Origin: RPQJ01 sp963762315
GTDB taxonomy: Bacteria; Pseudomonadota; Gammaproteobacteria; Steroidobacterales; Steroidobacteraceae
Length of the DNA stretch: 64,000 bases
Assembly (NCBI GenBank): GCA_963762315.1
Contig: CAVXKO010000007.1
Coordinates: 434,001 to 498,000 of the forward strand
Reading direction: 5' to 3'
Shown here: positions 44,373-54,028 of the stretch, one piece after another
Layout: each line of letters starts with the position of its first letter
How positions within the stretch are numbered: the stretch's first letter is position 1
Position numbers and translations under genes: made by a program
Notes under the pieces: model-generated
Told to the model about the DNA's origin: nothing
The model's database searches: none
Seen by the model: the letters and a program-made list of their open reading frames with translations, nothing else

Positions 44373-45826
44373 AACCGCTTCGCCTCGCCGCCGTGCGCGG
44401 CCACGCGCGCCGTACTCACGCGCGCTGGAGCGACCCCACCACGGCCGGACGCCTGCTCGCCCTGCTCGGCTGCCTTTGTCTCGCCGGAGGCGCCCTCGGT
44501 GCAACGCCGGCGCCGGACGAGGCGCAGACGGCCCACGCCCGCGACTTGATGGGGCGCATGATCGCCATCCGCTCGGTGGCCGGGCGCGGACAGGTGCCGC
44601 GCGTCGCCGAGATGATCGCTGCCGAGCTCGCGGCCGGTGGCTTCAGGCCGGACGAGATCGAGATCATCCCGGTCGGCGAAACGGTCGCGCTGATCGCTCG
44701 CTTTCCGGGCACGGGCAAGGGCAAGCCGGTGGTGCTCTCCGCCCACATGGATGTCGTCGATGCGCGGCCGGAGGACTGGGAGCGCGACCCCTACACGATG
44801 ATCGAGGAGAACGGCTTTCTCTACGGCCGCGGCAGCATCGACAACAAGTTCGACCTGAGCGTGCTGGTGAGCACGCTGGCGCGCCTGCGCCGCGAGGGCT
44901 TCCAGCCGCAGCGCGACATCCTGCTGGCGCTGAGCGGCGACGAGGAGTCGACCATGCTCAGCACGCGCGTGGTCGCGGAGCGCATCGGCAATCCGGAGTT
45001 CGTGCTGGTGGCGGATGGCGAGATCAATTCGGTCAAGCCCGACGGCACGCCGCTCGCGTTTCGCGTGCAGGCCGCGGAGAAGACCTTCGCCAGCTTCCGC
45101 GTCGCCACCCGCAATCCCGGCGGGCACTCCAGCAAGCCGCGCCAGGACAACGCGATCTACCAGCTCGCGCACGCGCTGGTGCGCATCGAGCAGCACGCGT
45201 TCCCGGTGCTGATCAGTCCGCTGACGCAGGCCTACATGCGCGAGATGGGCGCGCTCGGGCAGGACGAAGCCGCGGCTGCCATGCGTGCGCTCGGGAAGAA
45301 TCCGGACGATGCCGCCGCGCGCGACTGGCTGAATGCCCGTCCCGCCTATGCGAGCATGCTGCGCACCACCTGCGTGGCGACTCTGCTCGAGGGCGGCCAC
45401 GCGGAGAATGCGCTACCCCAGTCGGCCACGGCCACCGTCAATTGCCGCATCCTGCCCGGCACCCGCATCGACGACGTGCAGGCGGAGCTGGCGCGGGTGG
45501 TGGCGGATCCCGGCGTCACGGTCACGCTGGTCGAGCGCTACCCGGACGCGCCGGCCTCGCCCTTGCGGCCCGACGTGATGGCGGCGCTGCGCACGGCGGT
45601 CGACACCTTCGAGCCGGGACTGCCGATCGTTCCGATGATGGCGCTCGGCGCCAGCGACGGCCTCTACTTCCGCGCCCGCGGCATCCCGAGCTATGCGCTC
45701 TTGAGCGCCTTCATGCGGGAAACCGACTATTTCGCGCACGGCCTCAACGAGCGCGTGCCGGTCGCGGCCATCGGCCCGGCGCTGCGTTTCTGGGACACGC
45801 TGATCCACGCAATCGCCGGCCCCTGA
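44369..45826 (+). CDS. M20 family zinc metallopeptidase, exported
   Basis: 485 residues starting at a GTG that overlaps the preceding stop. A membrane/signal segment (about 28-45, LALLGCLCLAGGALGA) suggests export. Zinc ligands: VVLSAHMDVVDARPEDW, YGRGSIDNKFD, LLALSGDEEST, and FAHGLNERVPV near the end; dimerisation domain contains RNPGGHSSKP. M20 peptidases remove single residues from peptides, so it could finish what the amidohydrolase begins. Substrate unknown. Confidence 0.9.
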   Translation: MKPLRLAAVRGHARRTHARWSDPTTAGRLLALLGCLCLAGGALGATPAPDEAQTAHARDLMGRMIAIRSVAGRGQVPRVAEMIAAELAAGGFRPDEIEIIPVGETVALIARFPGTGKGKPVVLSAHMDVVDARPEDWERDPYTMIEENGFLYGRGSIDNKFDLSVLVSTLARLRREGFQPQRDILLALSGDEESTMLSTRVVAERIGNPEFVLVADGEINSVKPDGTPLAFRVQAAEKTFASFRVATRNPGGHSSKPRQDNAIYQLAHALVRIEQHAFPVLISPLTQAYMREMGALGQDEAAAAMRALGKNPDDAAARDWLNARPAYASMLRTTCVATLLEGGHAENALPQSATATVNCRILPGTRIDDVQAELARVVADPGVTVTLVERYPDAPASPLRPDVMAALRTAVDTFEPGLPIVPMMALGASDGLYFRARGIPSYALLSAFMRETDYFAHGLNERVPVAAIGPALRFWDTLIHAIAGP

Positions 45827-45883
45827 GTCGGGCGGCCGCAAGGTGCCCGTGTCTGTGCTCTTCTTTGTCCGAGGCCGAGCCGT

Positions 45884-47011
45884 CTACTTGCCTCGCCCGA
45901 GCCGCAGGTCGAGCCACACCGCGAGGGCGAGCACGACTCCGCGTGCGATGTACTTGGTCTCCGGCGAAACCGCCATGAGCGTCATGCCGTTCAGCAGGCT
46001 CGCCATGATCAGCGCGCCGAACAACACGCCGAGTACCGTGCCGCGCCCGCCGCGCAGGCTCGTGCCGCCGATCACGCAAGCGGCCACGGCGTCGAGTTCC
46101 ATCAGCGAGCCGACGGTGGTCGTCGACGCGCCGGAGTACGCAGTCTGCATGAACCCCGTCAGGGCGACGATTCCACCCATGAGTGCATAGGCGCCGATGA
46201 TCGTGGCGCGCACGGGAACCCCCGAAACCGCCGCGGCTTCCTCGTTGCCGCCGATGGCGTACAGGTACCGGCCAAAAGGCGTGTTGGTGACGAGCTGGTG
46301 CACGAGCACGGCGACGACGCCGAGGATCACGAGCGTGATCGGCATGCCGCGATAGCCGTTGGTGACGAGGACGACCAGGAACACGAGTTGCGCCAGCACC
46401 AGCTGCTTGAGGAACGTCATCTCGGCGTCGTCGACCGGGAAGCCATACGACTGCCGGCGGCGGCGCGCGCCGAGCGCCGACATCACGATGGCCACTACCG
46501 TCACGGCCGCCAGTGCGTAGCCCCAGGCGGACGGCAGGAAATACGTGGTGAGCAGCGAATACACGTTCTGGCCACCGCCCTCGACGACCGGCACGGTCTG
46601 GTTTGCGATCACGAGCCAGTGCAGGCCCCGGAACACCAGCAGGCCGCCGAGCGTCATGATGAACGCGGGAATACGCTCGACGGCGATGAGCGCACCCATC
46701 GCGGACCAGACCACGACGGTGCCGAGCGTCGCCACGAGTAATGCAATCGGCGCCGGTACGCCCTTCCAGAACACGAGCACCGCGGCGACCGCTCCCGCGA
46801 GGCCGACGCCGCTGCCCGCCGAGAGGTCGATCTGCCCGGGCAGCAGTACAATGAGCATCCCGAGCGCCAGCACGGCCGTGACGGCGAGCTCGACCGAGAG
46901 CAGCGAGAGATTGCGCGAGGACAGGAACACGGGTTCCTGCCAGGCGAAGAATGCCCAGATCGCCAGCAGGGCGATCACCATCGACAGTTCACGGGTGCCG
47001 GTTCGGTTCAT
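45884..47011 (-). CDS. xylH: Sugar ABC transporter permease, XylH-type
   Basis: 375-residue inner-membrane permease of the ribose/xylose (CUT2) class, ten hydrophobic segments: it opens MNRTGTRELSMVIALLAIW and carries LPGQIDLSAGSGVGLAGAVA and GRYLYAIGGNEEAAAVSGVP, the permease signature. Ends in VLALAVWLDLRLGRGK, the usual XylH tail. Starts 7 bp after xylG. The three proteins fit XylFGH in order and size; substrate could be another pentose. Confidence 0.92.
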   Translation of the reverse strand: MNRTGTRELSMVIALLAIWAFFAWQEPVFLSSRNLSLLSVELAVTAVLALGMLIVLLPGQIDLSAGSGVGLAGAVAAVLVFWKGVPAPIALLVATLGTVVVWSAMGALIAVERIPAFIMTLGGLLVFRGLHWLVIANQTVPVVEGGGQNVYSLLTTYFLPSAWGYALAAVTVVAIVMSALGARRRRQSYGFPVDDAEMTFLKQLVLAQLVFLVVLVTNGYRGMPITLVILGVVAVLVHQLVTNTPFGRYLYAIGGNEEAAAVSGVPVRATIIGAYALMGGIVALTGFMQTAYSGASTTTVGSLMELDAVAACVIGGTSLRGGRGTVLGVLFGALIMASLLNGMTLMAVSPETKYIARGVVLALAVWLDLRLGRGK

Positions 47012-47018
47012 GATCGGA

Positions 47019-48548
47019 TCACGCAGCCCGGCCGAGTCGACCCATGGCCGCTGCCAGCAGCTTTTCCTGGGTAGCTTCGGCGCGCTCGAACACGCCGCCG
47101 ACCCTTCCCTCGCACAGCATCACGATGCGGTCGCTCATGCCCATCAGCTCGCCGAACTCGCTCGAGACCAGCACGATGCCCTGTCCCGCCGCCGTCAGGC
47201 GGTTCACGAGTTCGTACACCTCGAGCCTGGCGCCGACGTCGATGCCGCGCGTGGGCTCGTCGAGCAGCAGCACCTTGGGGGACGTCAGCAGCATCTTGCC
47301 GAGGACGACCTTCTGCTGGTTGCCGCCGGAGAGCGTGCCGACGGCCTGCTCGAGCGTATGCGCCTTGATGCGCAGGTCCCGCGCCGTGGCCTGAGTGCGA
47401 ACGAGTTCGCCGGCGAGGTCGATCATCGGACCGCGCTTCGATTCCTGCAGCGATGAAAGCGAGAGGTTGAATGCGACGCCCTGTGCCAGCACCAGCCCGA
47501 AGCGCTTACGGTCCTCGCTGACGAGGGCCAGCCCACGGCGCAGTGCAGCGCGGGGATCTCGCGCCGCAAACGGTTGCCCGTCGAGCTCGACGGTACCCGC
47601 CTCGCGCCGGCCCCAGAGCCCGAGCAGGTGCATCAGCAGTTCCGTGCGGCCCGCGCCCATCAGCCCGCCGATGCCCAGCACCTCGCCCGCATACACGTCA
47701 AATGAGATGTCCTGCAGCCGCGGCGCATCACCGGGCCGGTCGACGACACTCAGCCCAGAGACGGCGAGCAGCCTGCGCCCCCGGTCGTCGCTGCGCCGCG
47801 GGTAATAGTCCTCGATGTTCCGCCCGACCATGCGGCGAATGATCTCGCCGGCATCGGTCGCGGCCACATCCAGCGTGCCCTGTGCCGTGCCGTCGCGCAG
47901 CACGGTAATCCGGTCGGCGATGGCGAAGACTTCGTCGAGCTTGTGCGAAATGAAGACGCAGGCGACGCCGCGGCTGCGCAGTTGCCGCAACAAGCCGAGC
48001 AGCGTGTCGATCTCGTGACGCGAGAGTGCCGCGGTGGGCTCGTCGAGTACCAGCACCTTGGGCCGGCGCGCGACGGCCCTCGCGATCTCGACGAGCTGCT
48101 GCTGGCCGATGCCGAGGTCGCCGACGCGTGTCGCGGGATCGAGCTGCATGCCACACTCCGCAAGCGTCGCAGCCGACTCAGAATAGACGCGGTCCCAGTC
48201 GATGCGCCCGAGCCGCCGCGGAAAAGAACCAAGGAACAGGTTCTCTCCGACGGTCAGGTCCGGGAACAGCGCGAGCTCCTGGTGGATGATCGCGATGCCC
48301 GCATGCTCCGCATCGCGCGTCGAGCGGAACTCGGCGGGCGTGCCGTCGACCAGGATCTCACCTTCGTAGGATCCATGCGGGTGGACGCCGGACAGCAGCT
48401 TGATGAGCGTCGACTTGCCCGCGCCGTTCTCGCCGCAGAGCGCGTGCACTTCGCCCGCGCGCAGGTCGAAACTCACGCCGTCAAGGGCCGTCACCGCGCC
48501 GAAACGCTTGACGATGGAACAGGCGTCGAGGACGGTCGGCCCGCTCAT
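47019..48548 (-). CDS. xylG: Sugar ABC transporter ATP-binding protein, XylG-type
   Basis: 509 residues with two ABC halves. First half: GENGAGKSTLIKLLSG, DLGIGQQQLVEIARAVARR, VLVLDEPTAALSR. Second half: GIGGLMGAGRTELLMHLLG (degenerate Walker A, as usual in this class), GTLSGGNQQKVVLGKMLLT and VLLLDEPTRGIDVGA. Overlaps xylF by 4 bp (ATGA). Energises import by XylF and XylH. Confidence 0.94.
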   Translation of the reverse strand: MSGPTVLDACSIVKRFGAVTALDGVSFDLRAGEVHALCGENGAGKSTLIKLLSGVHPHGSYEGEILVDGTPAEFRSTRDAEHAGIAIIHQELALFPDLTVGENLFLGSFPRRLGRIDWDRVYSESAATLAECGMQLDPATRVGDLGIGQQQLVEIARAVARRPKVLVLDEPTAALSRHEIDTLLGLLRQLRSRGVACVFISHKLDEVFAIADRITVLRDGTAQGTLDVAATDAGEIIRRMVGRNIEDYYPRRSDDRGRRLLAVSGLSVVDRPGDAPRLQDISFDVYAGEVLGIGGLMGAGRTELLMHLLGLWGRREAGTVELDGQPFAARDPRAALRRGLALVSEDRKRFGLVLAQGVAFNLSLSSLQESKRGPMIDLAGELVRTQATARDLRIKAHTLEQAVGTLSGGNQQKVVLGKMLLTSPKVLLLDEPTRGIDVGARLEVYELVNRLTAAGQGIVLVSSEFGELMGMSDRIVMLCEGRVGGVFERAEATQEKLLAAAMGRLGRAA

Positions 48549-49618
48549 GGCCGCGGCGGCCGCCGGGATTCCGGGATCGAGCGGTAGACTTCGTCGTAGC
48601 TTGCCTGGCCGTCGCGGATCACCGTGTCGACGATGTTGTCGCGTGTCACCGTGACCACGTCGTAGAGCACCGCCGGCACCGGACCGTGGCCGTTGTCGAC
48701 GGTGCTGCGCGCCACGACGATGCGCTTCGATGCGAGCTGCACCGCAAGCTCGGCCGCCCCGCGCGTGAGGGTCTTGAGCGGCTTGTAGATCGTCATCGTC
48801 TGCGTGCCGGCCGCGATGCGCTGCAGGGCCACGTTATCCGCGTCCTGCCCGGTGACCAGCACCTTGCCGGCGAGGCCTTCCTCGCCGAGCGCCTGGATGG
48901 CGCCGCCTGCGGTGCCGTCGTTGCTCGCGAGGACCGCGTCGAATCCGGGGGACGCCGTGATGGCCGCGTTGACGATGCGCTTGGCATTCTCGGGTTTCCA
49001 GTCCTCGGCCCAGTCCTCGTGCACGACGACGATGTCGCCGCGCGCGATGAACGGTTCGAGCACGCGATCCTGTCCGCGCTTGAACTGCGACGCGTTGTTG
49101 TCCGTCTTCGCGCCGTAGATGCGCACGATCCGGCCCTTGCCGGGCGTGGGCAGGTGCTCGACGAGGTATTTCGCCTGCAGCTCGCCGACGCGCTCGTTGT
49201 CGAAGCTGACGTAGAGGTCGAGGTCGGAGTCGCGGACGATGCGGTCGTAGGCGATCACCGGAATGCCCGCGTCGTGGGCCAGCTTGACTGCCTTGGCCAT
49301 CGCCTTGCCGTCGTGCGGCACGATGACCAGCACGTCGATGTGGTTGGTAATCAGCTTTTCGACGTCGCCGATCTGCACGGTATCGTCGCTGTTCGCGGAG
49401 AGCACCAGCACCTTCGCGCCGAGCTCGTCCGCGCGCTTGACGAACATGTCGCGGTCGCCCTGCCAGCGCGCTTCCTTCAGCGTGTCGAGGGACAGGCCGA
49501 TGACGATGCCGTCGTCCGGCGCCTGCGCGGCCGGTCCGCCGCCGCGCGACGCGAGCGTGAGGCCGATCAGGACGCTCGCGACCAGCGAGGCGACGACAAG
49601 CAGGATCCGGAACTTCAC
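48545..49618 (-). CDS. xylF: Sugar-binding periplasmic protein, XylF-type
   Basis: 357 residues. A signal peptide or anchor (about 4-24) then VIGLSLDTLKEARWQGDRDM, the family start; ligand-site pieces IVPHDGKAMAKAV, IPVIAYDRIV, VSFDNERVGELQAKYL, and VLASNDGTAGGAIQAL with VTGQDADNVALQRI. These match D-xylose-binding XylF closely. It is the first gene of xylFGH and lies 120 bp after a GH30 gene on the same strand, with a possible gene remnant in the gap. Confidence 0.93.
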   Translation of the reverse strand: MKFRILLVVASLVASVLIGLTLASRGGGPAAQAPDDGIVIGLSLDTLKEARWQGDRDMFVKRADELGAKVLVLSANSDDTVQIGDVEKLITNHIDVLVIVPHDGKAMAKAVKLAHDAGIPVIAYDRIVRDSDLDLYVSFDNERVGELQAKYLVEHLPTPGKGRIVRIYGAKTDNNASQFKRGQDRVLEPFIARGDIVVVHEDWAEDWKPENAKRIVNAAITASPGFDAVLASNDGTAGGAIQALGEEGLAGKVLVTGQDADNVALQRIAAGTQTMTIYKPLKTLTRGAAELAVQLASKRIVVARSTVDNGHGPVPAVLYDVVTVTRDNIVDTVIRDGQASYDEVYRSIPESRRPPRP

Positions 49619-49649
49619 GAGTGCACTCCTCCTGACGATCGGCCGTGGC

Positions 49650-49735
49650 TCACTTCACGAAGACGCGGGAGCCCCATGCAGGCAACTCGAGCTTCCCGTC
49701 CGCCGCCAGCCTTGCCGTCCGGGATTGAGGGTCAC
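49650..49735 (-). pseudogene. Possible glycosidase C-terminal remnant
   Basis: Between the GH30 stop and xylF, one minus-strand frame reads SRTARLAADGKLELPAWGSR then VFVK and a stop at 49650-49652. The L-P-x-W-G-x-R-V-x-V pattern is the style of the last strand of several glycoside hydrolases. It has no start and is out of frame with the GH30 gene, which is itself complete, so it could be the tail of a deleted neighbour. Short and low certainty. Confidence 0.3.
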
Positions 49736-49738
49736 CGC

Positions 49739-51251
49739 TCAGACGACGAGCGTCTGCATCGAATGTGCGGGGCTCGTGACCTCGGCCGCGTGGCCATCAA
49801 TGCACAGGAGATAGGTGACGGCCGCGTCGCTTCCGTTCATGACGACTACTGCGACCTTGCCGTCCGGATTGACGAATGCGGTCGACAGCAACGTGCTCCG
49901 GCTCGGTGAGGCCACGATCCGTCTTGCGCCCGGTCGTACGAACTTCGAGAGGTGCCCGATGTAGTAGTACGAGTTGGTGTAGGTCAGCTCGCCCGTGCGC
50001 GTGTCCGCGTGAACCGGCGCGAAGCAGAAATTGCCCACGTGATTGGGGCCGCCGGTCTCGTCGAGCAGGATGTTCCAGTCCGTCCAGCCGACGGCGCCGC
50101 AATTGAAATCGTTGATCATCGAGCGCCCGTAAAGCTCGCCGAGCTTCCAGTCCTGCAGCCTGTCGGCCCTGAACGAATCCGCGCAGCCCTCGGTGAAGAT
50201 CAGGTGCTTGTCCGGAAACGCCTCGCGAACGAGCCTGACGTTGTCGTACATGGCCTCGCTGCCGCTGAACGTCTCGTACCAGTGATAGCCGATGCCCCAG
50301 ACATATTTCGCGGCGTCCGGGTCGTGCAGAATCGCGCTGGCACGTTGATAGACGAGGTCGCGATTGTGGTCCCACGCGATGATCTTCGTGCCGCCGAGCC
50401 CCTCCTCCTGCAGGGTCGGCCCAAGGAAGTTCTTCACGAAGTCGCGCTCGTCCTCCGCGGAGAAGATGCACGATTCCCAGCGCTGTTTCGCCATGGGCTC
50501 GTTCTGGACGGTGATGCCCCAGACGGGAACGCCCGCGCTTGCGTATGCTTTGATGAATTTCGCGAAATAGCTCGCCCACGACTGGCGGAACTCCGGCCGC
50601 AACGTTCCGCCGTGCAGCATGTCACCGGTGTCCTTCATGAACGCCGGCGGGCTCCACGGGCTGCCGAACAGCGTGAGCTTGCCTCCGGCCGCCGTCGATC
50701 GCCTGCTTGATCATTGGAATGCGGAACCGCAGGTCGTGGTCGATGCTGAACGACCGCAGTTCCCCGTCGCCCTCGCTCACGTAGGTGTAGCTGGCGCTGG
50801 AAAAATCGCAGCTGTGGATGTTGGTCCTCGCAAGCGTGTAGCCGATCCCGTCATTCGCGTCGTAATAGGCGCGGATGAGTTCTTCCTGCCGCGCCGCCGG
50901 CAGCTTTGCGTAGGTTTCCGCGGACGCATCGGTGATCGCGCCGCCGATGCCAAGCACGGTCTGGAACCTGCGCGCCGGGTCGACGAAGACGCAGACCTTC
51001 GATTCGTGCAGTTGATCGATGCGCTGGAACCGGAACGTGCCTGTGGCGGCGAGGCGATTGCCCGTGCCCGCGGCGGTCGTGTAGACGGCCACGCTGCGGC
51101 CGGCAACCGTGATCGGCGCATCAGGAACGACGGTGCCTTCGTGGACGGTGCCGGCAGCAGTCGCAGGAGTGCCAGCGGCCGATCCGCTCGCAGTCAATGC
51201 GAGGGTCGTGGACGAGGCGGCAAGGAAATCACGACGGTTCATTGACTTCAT
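49739..51251 (-). CDS. GH30 family glycoside hydrolase, Tat-exported, frame broken near 50698
   Basis: Predicted beta-glycosidase. A twin-arginine signal, MNRRDFLAASSTTLALTASG, points to folded export. The first frame reads to SIDHDLRFRIPMIKQAIDG; skipping one G in the GGCGGCC run resumes AGGKLTLFGSPWSPPAFMKD and continues, 503 residues in all. Catalytic acid/base Glu is in WGITVQNEP, nucleophile Glu in LIFTEGCAD. The C-terminus AHSMQTLVV is a normal GH30 end. Relatives are glucosylceramidases, xylosidases and 1,6-glucanases; adjacent xylFGH suggests a pentose or glucose product is imported. Confidence 0.87.
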
Positions 51252-51342
51252 CGGACGGGACCGGGTTGACCGGTGCAACATACGCGAACTCTGCGATCCG
51301 TGTCACGCGGGCGAGCCGTTCGCGGCATGGCTGGCAAGTGCC

Positions 51343-51356
51343 CGGTTGATCGACCG
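51343..51356. promoter_or_regulatory. Near-palindrome in divergent GH30 / oxidoreductase promoter space
   Basis: CGGTTGATCGACCG, a 14-bp near-perfect palindrome in the 219-bp gap (51252-51470), 92 bp before the GH30 start on one side and 115 bp before the oxidoreductase on the other. LacI-type operators have this form; no regulator is nearby. Confidence 0.3.
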
Positions 51357-51470
51357 TTGTTTCGTCCTTTGACTTCGCAGCATCGTCGGGCGTCGGCCGT
51401 TGAGCGAGAATGCAGCCGGCTGGTCCCGCCCTCAGCGGCGAACAGAAGTCCTGGCCATGGGAGTGCGCTG

Positions 51471-52530
51471 ATGACGGAGTTCGCGTGGGCAATCGTTGGT
51501 CCCGGCCGAATCGCGCATCGGTTCGCCGAAGCGGTCTACCGGCTGCCCGGGACCCATGTGCGCAGCGTACTTGGCCGTAGTGACGGGCGCGTCGGGAAAT
51601 TCGTCGCGGACTGGTCGCGTCCGGGCAAGCCACCACCGCGGGCATCGCCGGACCTCGACGCGCTGCTCCGCGACGCAAGCATCGATGCCGTCTACGTCGC
51701 GACGCCGCACTCCTCGCATGCCGCATTCATCCGGGAATGCCTGCTGGCCGGCAAGCCGGTGCTGTGCGAGAAGCCCCTGGTTCCCGACCTTGCCGTGGCG
51801 CGCGAGCTCGTGGCGCTGGCACGAGAGCGACGTGTCTTCCTGATGGAAGCGCTCTGGACACGCTTCCTGCCGATCTATGCGCGGGTCCGCGACTGGCTGA
51901 GCAGCGGTGCCATCGGCAAGGTGCAAGCCATCCAGTCGAGCTTTTGCTTCCTTACCCCCTACGACCCGGGCAGCCGTCTCTTCAGTGCGGACCTGGCCGG
52001 CGGGAGCCTGCTCGACATCGGCATCTACAACGTGGCGGCGACGCGCTGGGTGCTGGAGTCGGCGCTCGGCGCCTGCCCCGACCCGCTCAGTCTGCACGTC
52101 GAGGGCACCAAGGCGCCGACCGGCGTCGATCAACGCGCCGCCGTCACGATCGTTTTCCCCGGCGGCGTGGTGTCGCAGTTCGTCTGCGCGTTCGACGGCA
52201 CGTCGGACAACTCGTTGCGCATCTTCGGCGACAACGGCTGGATCTGCCTGCCGCGCCAGTTCTGGCAGGCGACCGAAGCCGTGCTGTCGAGGCGCGATCA
52301 GCTGCCCGAGACGGTGCAGGCCCCGTTTCGCATCAACGGCTTCGAGGAGGAAATCGAAGAGACCATGCGATGCGTGCGCGCAGGATTGACCGCAAAGCGT
52401 GCGGATGCCGCACGAGGAGACACTGGCCATCGTCGACTGGCTGGATGAATTGCGGCGGCAACTCGGAGTTCGATACCCGTTCGAGTCTCTCGGCGCCGCA
52501 CAGGAATCGTTGAAGGCTCCGCACATTTGA
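51471..52530 (+). CDS. Gfo/Idh/MocA family oxidoreductase, frame broken near 52397
   Basis: NAD(P)-dependent sugar-type dehydrogenase. Starts MTEFAWAIVGPGRIAHRFAE (Rossmann loop), then CEKPLV with the catalytic-type lysine, FLMEALWTRFLPIY, and GGSLLDIGIYNVAATRWVL. The frame is lost after RAGLTA; skipping one A in GCAAAGCG restores SVRMPHEETLAIVDWLDELR and ends APHI at 52530, 352 residues. Divergent from GH30, so probably oxidises or epimerises a released sugar. Substrate unknown. Confidence 0.87.
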
Positions 52531-52683
52531 ACCAGCCGTCGACGGCGGGCAGAGCGGGATTGCAGGACGGGGCGTCCGATTCGACTACACTTCCTCTGCA
52601 CAGGGGAACCTTGACGGAAACTCGAGCGCACCGGTGTGCTGGCCTGATGGCGCCGGCGATGCCGTGTTCAGGGGGATTGACCG

Positions 52684-54028
52684 ATGAATCGACGCACAGC
52701 GACCGCTTGCCTGGCCCTGGCGTGCCTGGCCCTTTCGTGGCGAGCGGATGCGGGGCCGGCTGCGGCCGATGCGGCCGCACCCTCCGCCACCGGTGTCACG
52801 ACCCTGCGCTGTGGCACGCTCATCGACGGCCGGTCGGCCACGCCGTTGCGCGACGTGGCGATCCGTATCGAGGACGGTTGCATCGTTGCCGTTGGCGCCT
52901 TCACGCCGGGGGCGGCAGGCACGGTGATCGACCGCACGCAGGACACCTGCCTGCCCGGCCTCATCGACGCGCACGCCCACGTGCTCATCAAGACGGACGA
53001 CTACCAGGTCGACCACCTGCGTCGCTCGTCGGCCTACAAGGCGTTGCGCGGTCTCAACGTGGTGCAGCAGATGCTGCAGTCCGGGTGGACGACGGTGCGC
53101 ATCCTAGGCGACGCGGACGTGTTCTACGCCCACCTCGACGTGCGCACCGCGATACAGGAAGGCATGTTCGTCGGACCGCGCATCACGGGCGCCGGGCACT
53201 ACTTCTCGATCACGGGAGGCGGTGGCGACCTCAACTTCATCGCCCCGGAGCACGAGGTCGCGGGCGATGGCCTCGTCGTCGACGGCGTCGATGCCGTGCG
53301 CAAGGCCGTGCGCGAGGAGATCAAGCACGGCAGCGACTGGATCAAGGTGCTGGCGAGCGGCGCGATGATGTCGGCCGGCAACGACCCCGACAGGGCCCAC
53401 TTCAGCCCCGAAGAATTGAGCGCGATCGTCGACGAGGCCACCCGCCTCGGCGTGCCCGTGGCGGCACATGCGCATTCGGCGGCGGGCATCCGTGCGTCGA
53501 TCCTCGCGGGCGCGCGCACGATCGAGCACGGCACCTTCATCGACGATGAAGGCATCAGGCTGCATAAAGGAAAAAGGCGTCTTCCTCGTGCCGACGCTCT
53601 ATGTCGGCGACTACTACCTCAACGAGCAGCCCGGCAGCGAGGCACAGTCGAAGATGAACGAGCTGACCCGCCGCTACCGCGCGCAGCACATGGCGGCCGT
53701 CGGCAAGGCGATCCGCAGCGGTGTGCAGGTCGGCGTCGGCACGGACTACGTCGGCTTCCCTGTAAAGCAGGGCGTGCGCGAACTCGCGGTGCTGGTGGAG
53801 GCCGGCATGACGCCGATGCAGGCCATTCAAGCGGCCACGCGCGTGAATTCGGAGCTGCTCGGCTGGCAGGATCGCGTCGGCACCGTCGAGGCGGGCAAGC
53901 TCGCCGACATCATCGCGGTGCCCGGCGACCCGTTGCGCGACCTGTCGGTGCTGGAGAAGGTGTCGTTCGTGATGCTCGGCGGCCGGGACGTCTCCCGGCC
54001 CTCCATGAATACCGGGGGAACACCATGA
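52684..54028 (+). CDS. Exported metal-dependent amidohydrolase (dipeptidase-like), frame broken near 53569
   Basis: A signal peptide (about 1-24, ending W-R-A-D-A-G) sends it out. Binuclear-metal site: LPGLIDAHAHVLIKTDD, the carbamylated lysine in DWIKVLASGAMMS, AHAHSAAGIRASI and RTIEHGTFIDD, then GVQVGVGTDYVGFP. The first frame ends at RLHK; skipping one G before GAAAAAGG restores EKGVFLVPTLYVGDYY to the stop at 54028, 447 residues. It resembles the Xaa-Pro/Xaa-Arg dipeptidase group of amidohydrolases. The last codons overlap the next ATG. Confidence 0.87.

Noticed and set aside
45884..49618. Autoinducer-2 (Lsr) importer
   Set aside because: XylF, XylG and XylH features and gene order fit pentose import; no lsrK, lsrR, lsrF or lsrG genes are present.
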